A DNA stretch of 19,629 nt from Yinghuangia elevatio. GTDB lineage: Bacteria; Actinomycetota; Actinomycetes; Streptomycetales; Streptomycetaceae. Each line of letters starts with the position of its first letter. The stretch's first letter is position 1. Location: NCBI RefSeq assembly GCF_040649515.1, contig NZ_JBEZFP010000165.1, positions 1 through 19,629 on the forward strand. The letters run 5' to 3'. Positions 13,824-19,629 of the stretch are shown here, one piece after another. A program made the position numbers and the translations under genes. Below the pieces are notes generated by a model that was given only the letters and a program-made list of their open reading frames with translations, had not been told where the DNA came from and made no database searches.

Positions 13824-15989
13824 TTACGCCTCGACCGCCAGCACCAGGGGCAGCACCTCGGCGGCACCAGCCCGCCGCAACAGCCGGGCCGCGACCGTGA
13901 CCGTCCAGCCGCTGTCGACCCGGTCGTCGACCAGCAGGATCGGTCCGTCGACGGCTGCGACCGCTGCGGCGAGGCCCGGCGGTACGGTGAACGCCCCTGC
14001 CAGTGCCCGCAGTCGCTGCGCGCTGTTGCTGCGGGCCGGGGCCGGCTCCGCGCCTGGGGCGTACTCGATCCGGCCGAGGAACGGCAGGCGCCCGACCTCG
14101 GACAACCGGGCTCCGAGGCTGTCGATCAACAGCCCGTGCGTGCGGGAGGCCATCGTGACCACACCGGCGGGCCGCCGCTCCCAGCCCCACGACGCCAGGA
14201 CCTGGACGACCGCATTGAAGACGTCGTCGGTGACCGGGGCGTCCCCGGCATCGGCCGCGAGCACGGGGCGCAGCCGGTTCCCCCAGCCGATGTCGGACAG
14301 CCGCCCGAGCGCCCGTCCCGTCGAGGCCTGCTCGTCGGCCGGGATCCGCCCCTTGAGTTGTACGCCCGCCTCCGTCATCCCCGTCGGCCACATGCGGCGT
14401 GGTTCCACCTCGACCCCAGGGCGGCCGAGGGCCGCGCGCGCCGCGTCGAGTGCGCCGGGATCGACGGCGGCGTCGTAGCGTGGCCCCGCGCACCCGTCGC
14501 AGCGTCCGCAGGGCACGGCCTGCTCGTCGTCGAGCTGCCTGCGCAGGAACTCCAGCCGGCAGCCGGCGGTTGCCACGTAGTCGCGCATGGCCTGCTGCTC
14601 GTGGGCGCGGGCCTGCGCCACGCGCGCGTAGCGCTCGGTGTCGTACCGCCACGGTTGGCCGGTGGCGGTCCAGCCGCCGCGGACCCGCCGCGCCGCACCG
14701 TCGACGTCGAGCACCTTGAGCATCAGCTCCAGCCGGTTGCGCCGCAGGTCGACCCGCGGCTCCAGGGCCGCGGTCGAGAGCGGGCGGTCGGCGGACGCGA
14801 GGACGTCGAGGGTGCGGCGCACCTGGTCCTCGGGCGGGAAGCCCAGCGACGCGAAGTAGCGCCAGATCGCCTCGTCTTCGCGGCCCGGCAGCAGCAGGAC
14901 GTCGGCGCGCTCGACGGCGCGGCCCGCGCGTCCGATCTGCTGGTAGTAGGCGATGGGGGATTGCGGTGCCCCCAGGTGTACGACGAATCCGAGGTCGCCC
15001 TTGTCGAAGCCCATGCCGAGCGCGGAGGTCGCGACCAGGGCCTTGACGCGGTTGGCCAGCAGGTCGGCCTCGGCCGCCTGCCGCTCGGCGTCGTCGGTCC
15101 GCCCCGAGTAGGACGCCACGGTGTGGCCGCGCGAGCGCAGGTACGCGGTCACCTCCTCGGCCGCGGCCACCGTGAGGGTGTAGATGATGCCGGACCCCGG
15201 CAACTCGTCGAGATGCGCGTCCAGCCACGCCAACCGGTGGGCGGCGTCGGGCAGTTGCAGGACGCCCAGGGTGAGGCTCTCGCGGTCCAGCGAACCGCGC
15301 AGCACGAGCGCGTCGGTGTTCTCCGCGCCGGTGCCCAGCTGCTCGGCGACGTCCGCGGTCACCCGTGCGTTGGCCGTCGCGGTCGTGGCCAATACCGGCA
15401 CCCCGCCCGGCAGATCGCCGAGCAGCGTGCGCAGCCTGCGGTAGTCGGGGCGGAAGTCGTGGCCCCAGTCGGACACGCAGTGTGCCTCGTCGACGACCAG
15501 GAGCCCGCAGGTCGCCGCCAGCTTCGGCAGCACGGTGTCGCGGAAGTCCGGGTTGTTGAGGCGCTCCGGGCTGACCAGGAGTACGTCGACGAGGCCGTCG
15601 GCGACCTCGGCCTGGATCGAGTCCCAGTCGTCGATGTTGGCCGAGTTGATCGTGCGGGCGCGGATGCCGGCGCGGGCCGCCGAGTCGATCTGGTTGCGCA
15701 TGAGTGCCAGGAGCGGCGAGACGATCACGGTCGGACCCGCGCCGCGGGCACGCAGCAGCGCCGTGGCGACGAAGTACACCGCCGACTTCCCCCAGCCGGT
15801 GCGCTGGACGACCAGCACCCGGCGGTGCTCCGCGACCAGGGCCTCGACGGCCCGCCACTGGTCCTCGCGCAGCCGCGCGGTCTCGCCCGCGAGGCCGCGC
15901 AGCACGGCGTCCGCCTCGTCGCGGAGTGCGGTCGGGGCGGCGGGGTCGCGGGGTGCGGAAGCGGCCGGGGTGGCGTCGGAGGAGTCCAT
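13824..15989 (-). CDS. rqlH: RqlH-type RecQ DNA helicase with C-terminal phosphoribosyltransferase-like domain
   Basis: 721 residues; predicted ATP-dependent 3'-5' DNA translocase and helicase in repair or recombination. Helicase lobe 1 has Walker A QRTGWGKSAVY (62-72), DEAH (167-170) and the RecQ loop CVSDWGHDFRPDYR, then LATTATA. Lobe 2 has TSALGMGFDKGDLGFVVHLG and YYQQIGRAGR. The four-cysteine zinc site is C, then CGRC, then C in the CRLEFLRRQLDDEQ...CGRCDGC segment. No HRDC domain follows. The C-terminus ends in a phosphoribosyltransferase-like fold with PILLVDDRVDSGWT, the PRPP-binding loop. This order matches mycobacterial RqlH. ATG 15989 is chosen because GAAAGG lies 5 bases upstream. 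An in-frame ATG at 16019 has no ribosome site. Monocistronic by context, divergent from the aldo/keto reductase. Confidence 0.93.
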   Translation of the reverse strand: MDSSDATPAASAPRDPAAPTALRDEADAVLRGLAGETARLREDQWRAVEALVAEHRRVLVVQRTGWGKSAVYFVATALLRARGAGPTVIVSPLLALMRNQIDSAARAGIRARTINSANIDDWDSIQAEVADGLVDVLLVSPERLNNPDFRDTVLPKLAATCGLLVVDEAHCVSDWGHDFRPDYRRLRTLLGDLPGGVPVLATTATANARVTADVAEQLGTGAENTDALVLRGSLDRESLTLGVLQLPDAAHRLAWLDAHLDELPGSGIIYTLTVAAAEEVTAYLRSRGHTVASYSGRTDDAERQAAEADLLANRVKALVATSALGMGFDKGDLGFVVHLGAPQSPIAYYQQIGRAGRAVERADVLLLPGREDEAIWRYFASLGFPPEDQVRRTLDVLASADRPLSTAALEPRVDLRRNRLELMLKVLDVDGAARRVRGGWTATGQPWRYDTERYARVAQARAHEQQAMRDYVATAGCRLEFLRRQLDDEQAVPCGRCDGCAGPRYDAAVDPGALDAARAALGRPGVEVEPRRMWPTGMTEAGVQLKGRIPADEQASTGRALGRLSDIGWGNRLRPVLAADAGDAPVTDDVFNAVVQVLASWGWERRPAGVVTMASRTHGLLIDSLGARLSEVGRLPFLGRIEYAPGAEPAPARSNSAQRLRALAGAFTVPPGLAAAVAAVDGPILLVDDRVDSGWTVTVAARLLRRAGAAEVLPLVLAVEA

Positions 15990-16207
15990 ACGCACCTTTC
16001 TATCCGTTCCGCCGGACATCGTGGCAACGCGTCGCCGAATCTGTGGAGAAACGATTCATCCAGCCATCGTGCCCGCTGCTCGGCCTCCCGACGCCGCCGG
16101 AGGGAGCAGCATCGCCGTCCGAAAGTTGCGAAGAACCGCCCTCTGCCCTTGGCTCACGCGCCCCGGAGGTGAAGGGTGGGACAGGACTCGTGGACACGGA
16201 TTCCCCC

Positions 16208-16214
16208 GGGAGGA
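16208..16214 (+). promoter_or_regulatory. Strong ribosome-binding site
   Basis: GGGAGGA with 4 bases to the ATG at 16219. It decides the start of the aldo/keto reductase, whose frame stays open for another 680 bases upstream, opposite the RecQ gene. Confidence 0.8.
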
Positions 16215-16218
16215 CACG

Positions 16219-17190
16219 ATGCGCCACCTCGATGTCGAAGGATTCCCCAGGCTCGGCCGCATCGGGCTCGGAACGTGGCAGTTCGGGTCACGCGAATGGG
16301 GGTACGGCGACGCGTACTCCTCGGTGACCGCCCGCGCGCTCGTCGGGCGCGCCCTGGAACTGGGCGTCACGCTGTTCGACACCGCCGAGATGTACGGCTG
16401 GGGCCGCAGCGAGCGCATCCTCGGCGAAGCACTCGGATCCGACGCCGCCCGTGTCGTCGTGGCGACGAAGTTCCTCCCGGTGCTTCCCGTCGCGCGCGTC
16501 GTCAAGGCACGCGGGTACGCCAGCCTCGACCGCCTCGGCCTCGACCGCATCGGCATCTACCAGGTGCACTTCCCGAACCGGCTCTTCGGCATGGACACCA
16601 CCATGCAGGGGCTCGCCGAACTCCAGGACGAAAAGGTCGTCGACGAGATCGGGGTGAGCAACTACGACCTGGCCCGCTGGCGTCGCGCGGAGCACGCGCT
16701 CGGCAGCCGCGTCCTGTCCAACCAGGTGGAGTTCAGCCTCGCGAAGCCCGGCGCGCTGGACGACCTCGTGCCGTGGGCGGAGACGAACGGGCGTCTGGTC
16801 ATCGCGTACAGCCCCCTCGCCCAGGGGCTGCTGGGCTGTCGCTACGACGCCTACAACCCGCCGCCCGCGTTCCGGGCCCGCCGCAGGCTCTTCCACCCGG
16901 AGAACCTGCGCCGCGCGCAGCCGCTGCTCGAACTCCTCCAGGAGGTCGCCGCGGCGCACGACGCCACGCCGGCCCAGATCGCATTGGCCTGGACGCTGCA
17001 CCGTGGTCCGGTCGTGGCGATTCCGGGCGCGTCCAGCGTCGAGCAGTTGGAACAGAACGTCGAGGCGGCGGAACTGGAACTCGCCGAGGACGAGTACGCG
17101 GCGCTGACCACACAGGCGCGGGCGTTCGAGCCGGACCTGCGGCGACACGGGCCAATATCATTTCCGTCCGGCCGCCACAGTCACTCGTAG
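16219..17190 (+). CDS. Aldo/keto reductase
   Basis: 323 residues, the normal length for an NADPH-dependent aldo/keto reductase with a (beta/alpha)8 barrel, cytoplasmic. The catalytic tetrad is complete: Asp54 and Tyr59 in FDTAEMYGWG, Lys84 in VVVATKF and His117 in IYQVHFPN. IGVSNYD and IPGASSVEQLEQN give the substrate and NADP phosphate-binding segments near 144 and 270. The substrate cannot be named. It lies between the divergent RecQ gene (229 bases) and the DUF4192 gene, and nothing links it to either. A small hairpin overlaps its stop codon. Confidence 0.93.
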   Translation: MRHLDVEGFPRLGRIGLGTWQFGSREWGYGDAYSSVTARALVGRALELGVTLFDTAEMYGWGRSERILGEALGSDAARVVVATKFLPVLPVARVVKARGYASLDRLGLDRIGIYQVHFPNRLFGMDTTMQGLAELQDEKVVDEIGVSNYDLARWRRAEHALGSRVLSNQVEFSLAKPGALDDLVPWAETNGRLVIAYSPLAQGLLGCRYDAYNPPPAFRARRRLFHPENLRRAQPLLELLQEVAAAHDATPAQIALAWTLHRGPVVAIPGASSVEQLEQNVEAAELELAEDEYAALTTQARAFEPDLRRHGPISFPSGRHSHS

Positions 17191-17196
17191 GAGTGA
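17181..17196 (+). terminator. Small hairpin at the end of the aldo/keto reductase
   Basis: TCACTC (17181-17186), GTAG loop, GAGTGA (17191-17196); the loop contains the stop codon. It is a 6-bp stem, weak for a terminator. Confidence 0.3.
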
Positions 17197-17202
17197 ACTC
17201 GC

Positions 17203-17227
17203 TTTCCACAACCGCGAGTTATCCACA
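17203..17227. promoter_or_regulatory. Two DnaA-box-like sites
   Basis: TTATCCACA at 17219-17227 is an exact match to the classical DnaA box. TTTCCACAA at 17203-17211 starts with a close variant. Both point the same way, 16 bases apart, in the 87-base gap before the DUF4192 start. They may bind DnaA for regulation or titration. Nothing suggests a replication origin, since a cluster of many boxes is missing. Confidence 0.45.
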
Positions 17228-17277
17228 GTCTGGCCGGTCCGGGCTGGACGGCCGCCGGGGTGCCGCAGGCTCGATGC

Positions 17278-18396
17278 ATGAGCGAAACAGCCCTCACCCC
17301 GATGTCCGCCACGACCGTCATCAAGGTCGCCACGCCGAGTGAACTGGCCGAGGCGATCCCCTACTTGCTCGGTGCCCAGCCCACGGACAGCCTCGTGCTG
17401 CTCGGCGTCCGGCCGGAGGACGGCCGGGTAGGCCCCGTCCTGCGCCTCGACCTGCCGCCGCCCGAACGATTCGCGTCCGCAGCCCATCACCACACGGCGC
17501 AACTCGTCCAGCACGGCGTCCGGTTCCTGTCGTCGATTGTGTACGTCGACACGCCACCACGCGACGGCACCCGCGGTGTGGACTTCTACCGGCCGTTGGC
17601 CGAGGCGGTGGCCGGTGCCTGCCGTCGTCGCGGCCTCGTCCTTCAGGAATCCGCCTGCGTGCAGAACGGCAGGGTGTGGTCGTACATCTGCCGGATCCAC
17701 GCCTGCTGCCCGCCGGGCGGCACGCCGCTCCCGGCCGAGCGGCACACGGCGGTCGCCGCGGCCGCCGTGACGGCCGGCATCCCGCCGCCGATCCCGCTGT
17801 CCGAACTGGCGGCCCGGGTACGCCCACCGGAGTTCATCGCCCGTGAGGCGGTCCGGCAGGCGTTCGCACACCGGCGCGCCGAACTGGCACGCCGCAGCGG
17901 CGACGGTGAGGACGGCGTCCGGTACGAGACCATCGCCCTCCTCCAGGCCGCCCGGATCCGATTCGCCGGCGGCGACCGCTCGATGACCTACGACGAGGCG
18001 GCTCGACTGGTCCTCGGCCTCGACGACCGCAAAGCCCGCGACCACGCGATGTCGTGGCAGGACGGTGCGCTGCCGGCTCTGTGGACCGCGCTCGCGCGCC
18101 GGTCCCTGCCACCGGACTCCGCCGCGCCGCTGTGCCTGGTCGCGTGGGCGGCCTGGACCGGGGACGAGCCCGCCTTCGCCCGGGTGGCCGTCAACCGCGC
18201 CCTCGACGCCGATCCCACCTACCGGCTCGCGCAGTTGCTCCACACCGCCATCAACAGCCGCCTCGACCCGGCCGAAGCCCGCCACCTGCTGTTCCCCGCC
18301 CGCCGCCCGTTGCGCGCCACCCCACCGGAAACCCCGCCCGTCGTTCCCGACAAGTCGGCCACGACCGACCCCGAGCCGCCGCGGGACCCGCCGTGA
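17278..18396 (+). CDS. DUF4192 family protein
   Basis: 372 residues. The N-terminus (VIKVATPSELAEAIPYLLGAQPTDSLVLLGV) is the defining opening of DUF4192, a common actinobacterial family of unknown function. The C-terminal WAAWTGDEPAFARVAVNRALDADPTYRLAQLLHTAINSRLDP is its TPR-like end. HACCPPGG in the middle has a CC pair typical of several members. The final 40 residues are Pro-rich. ATG 17278 is preferred over GTG 17260; neither has a strong ribosome site. DnaA-like boxes precede it. Its stop is 7 bases from that of the convergent gene. Confidence 0.88.
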   Translation: MSETALTPMSATTVIKVATPSELAEAIPYLLGAQPTDSLVLLGVRPEDGRVGPVLRLDLPPPERFASAAHHHTAQLVQHGVRFLSSIVYVDTPPRDGTRGVDFYRPLAEAVAGACRRRGLVLQESACVQNGRVWSYICRIHACCPPGGTPLPAERHTAVAAAAVTAGIPPPIPLSELAARVRPPEFIAREAVRQAFAHRRAELARRSGDGEDGVRYETIALLQAARIRFAGGDRSMTYDEAARLVLGLDDRKARDHAMSWQDGALPALWTALARRSLPPDSAAPLCLVAWAAWTGDEPAFARVAVNRALDADPTYRLAQLLHTAINSRLDPAEARHLLFPARRPLRATPPETPPVVPDKSATTDPEPPRDPP

Positions 18397-18403
18397 GCGG
18401 CGG

Positions 18404-19222
18404 CTATCGGCCGGCGACGAACTCCCACGTGCCTCGGCCCAGGTCGAACGTCGCCGTGTGGTCGACCTGTTCCGGCGGTCTCCCGCCGAGCCGCCAAGGC
18501 TCCGGCAACGCGGACAGGAGGATGCGCGCCGTGCGGCTCTCCGGGTCCGCGGAGTCGTCGACAATCCCCAACCAGCGAGGACTCTCATGGATCAACCGAG
18601 CTGTCAGCGTCGTGTCGGGCTGCGGGACCGCCACCGACGAACGGGCGGTGTCGCCACCGGTCAACGAAGAACGCGCGGACAACGCCAGCAGGCGCCCGAA
18701 CACCGACACGGGCATGGCCGGATCCGTGGTCTCGATCCTGAGGAAGCAGTCGTCATGTCCGCGGTACCAGACGCGCGAGTCGGCCAGGTGCGGCAGAACC
18801 GGCCCGTCGAAGGATGCCGTGCCGACGGCGAGGGCGATCTCGTCGAGCCGGGCTGCGTTCGGCCGGTCCGGCACGTCGATGATCGACAGCTCGTACGGCG
18901 ACCAACTGCCGTCCAGAAAGCGGGGGAGATCGCTACGCCGCATCACCAGAAGCTCGTCCGACAGGCCCGGGGTGGCCGCGGCCCACGCGCCGACCCGGTG
19001 CACGACACATTCGACTCCCACTTCGGCGGCAACGAGCGACGGATCCCACAACTCGCGCGCCGGGCTCCAGAAACTGGTCGTCGCCAGGTCCATGACCACG
19101 ACCGTGCCGTTCGCCGAGTGTGTGAGCAGGTCCACCACCTCGCTCGCCTGGGCCACCGTCCCGCTGACGATCCACGACCCGTCGGCCTCCCGGACGCTGA
19201 ACGTCAGCGGGATGGGTGGCAA
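18404..19222 (-). CDS. Protein of unknown function, probable TTG start
   Basis: 272 residues, not recognised. It begins PPIPLTFSVREADGSWIVSGTVAQASEVVDLL. The middle has hydrophobic strands (VVVMDLATTSFWSP, ELSIIDVPDRPN) and the end WEFVAGR. The composition suits a soluble cytoplasmic alpha/beta protein. The frame is open to 19576, but the upstream part is Arg/His/Pro-rich and looks non-coding. No ATG or GTG occurs near the point where coding character begins. TTG at 19222 has GAGG (19231-19234) 8 bases before it and is the best start. ATG 19414 is the alternative. It is convergent with DUF4192, 7 bases apart, with no terminator visible between. Confidence 0.72.
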   Translation of the reverse strand: MPPIPLTFSVREADGSWIVSGTVAQASEVVDLLTHSANGTVVVMDLATTSFWSPARELWDPSLVAAEVGVECVVHRVGAWAAATPGLSDELLVMRRSDLPRFLDGSWSPYELSIIDVPDRPNAARLDEIALAVGTASFDGPVLPHLADSRVWYRGHDDCFLRIETTDPAMPVSVFGRLLALSARSSLTGGDTARSSVAVPQPDTTLTARLIHESPRWLGIVDDSADPESRTARILLSALPEPWRLGGRPPEQVDHTATFDLGRGTWEFVAGR

Positions 19223-19629
19223 CGGAGTGTCCTCAGGTGTGGTTCGGCGTCGCCGGCCGACGGTGCATCGGAGTCGCCGGTCTTGATCACGTGCCGTTCT
19301 CCCGGGTTCCGTGCGTCGGTCTGGCGCAAGCCTCCATGATCCACCGGGGATGCGCGAGGGCGTATGGCGTGCCGGGGTGGCGTGTGCCTTGCGGGCGTGG
19401 CGAATCGGCTTCATGTCGCGGATCCGCGTGACCCCAGGCCCGTCGGCGCGTTCCCCATGGGAACGGGCACGCGAAGCGCTGCGTGCCGCGTGACCGGCAC
19501 GGGGGCGGTCCTCTCTGGCCTCCGTGGGCGGATCCACGAGCGCAGATTGAGGATCCACGTCGCGGCGTCCGCACACCCCTTCGCGATCGCCCCGAGCGGA
19601 TCCGCGACAAACCCCGCCGTCTGCACCGG
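19223..19629. other. Right-end gap, apparently degraded sequence
   Basis: About 400 bases with no complete gene. Frames on both strands are short or biased as shadows. The only coding-like piece is at the right edge on the minus strand. Confidence 0.45.
19411..19629 (-). CDS. Possible 3' end of a membrane or mobile-element protein (partial)
   Basis: The minus frame is open from the right edge. Its first 32 residues (VQTAGFVADPLGAIAKGCAD and on, ATWILNLRSWI) resemble the amphipathic DP-x-GAIA...DAA-W-L pattern near the N-terminus of large membrane proteins in Streptomyces integrative and conjugative elements. After that the sequence turns Arg/Pro-rich (RPRRPERTAPVPV) and looks out of frame, as if truncated. 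It may be a fragment or chance. Confidence 0.22.
   Translation of the reverse strand, partial: PVQTAGFVADPLGAIAKGCADAATWILNLRSWIRPRRPERTAPVPVTRHAALRVPVPMGNAPTGLGSRGSAT

Noticed and set aside
13557..16172. 871-codon plus-strand frame
   Set aside because: Antisense to the RecQ helicase, which has intact helicase motifs and a good ribosome site.
15535..16218. N-terminal extension of the aldo/keto reductase frame
   Set aside because: It runs antisense through the RecQ gene; GGGAGGA directly before ATG 16219 and the family's normal length fix the start there.
17203..17227. Replication origin
   Set aside because: Only two DnaA-like boxes, and no dnaA, dnaN or gyr genes. Streptomyces origins have many boxes.

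Overview
The window is very GC-rich actinobacterial DNA. GTG starts are frequent and third codon positions are almost all G or C. The protein families (DUF2510, DUF4192, TerD fusion, RqlH-type RecQ helicase, HxlR regulator) point to Streptomyces or a close relative in the Streptomycetales. It looks chromosomal and mostly conserved. I see no rRNA, tRNA, CRISPR array, insertion sequence or intact prophage.

Layout from left to right. (1) 1-2417: a DHA2-type MFS exporter on the minus strand and a divergent HxlR regulator on the plus strand, with two near-identical 15-bp operator-like sites between them. (2) 2587-6419: three plus-strand genes. They are an M48-like membrane protein that has lost its metal-binding motif, an RNase HII with a long acidic then lysine-rich N-terminal extension, and a DUF2510 single-pass membrane protein. 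The last two have TAnnnT boxes exactly 6 bases before the GTG start, as in leaderless transcripts. (3) 6634-11575: a 947-residue fusion of a degenerate DEDDh exonuclease fold, a helical TerB-like stretch, a BRCT-like domain, a long disordered linker and a TerD domain. It is followed by a Pro/Ala-rich protein ending in what looks like a remnant of a UvrD helicase C-terminal lobe, and then by a small helical protein whose promoter and start codon are tandemly duplicated. (4) 11576-13823: about 0.9 kb without a convincing gene, then a minus-strand conserved hypothetical protein with a Pro-rich tail, then about 0.5 kb of non-coding sequence with a strong inverted repeat. (5) 13824-19222: an RqlH-type RecQ helicase with a C-terminal phosphoribosyltransferase-like domain (minus), an aldo/keto reductase (plus), a DUF4192 protein (plus) and a convergent unknown protein with a probable TTG start (minus). 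(6) 19223-19629: degraded sequence with the end of a possible mobile-element membrane protein.

The common thread in the middle is nucleic-acid maintenance: RNase HII, a TerD/BRCT/exonuclease-fold protein, a helicase-lobe remnant and a RecQ helicase. The most unusual point is that three proteins keep a recognisable enzyme fold without its active site: M48 without HExxH, DEDDh without most acidic residues, and the UvrD C-terminal lobe without the rest of the helicase. The best candidate for an undescribed system is the pair at 6634-10556, a TerD-linked pseudo-nuclease next to a helicase-lobe remnant, both carrying long disordered linkers. Family assignments are from sequence patterns read by eye, and no database search was run.
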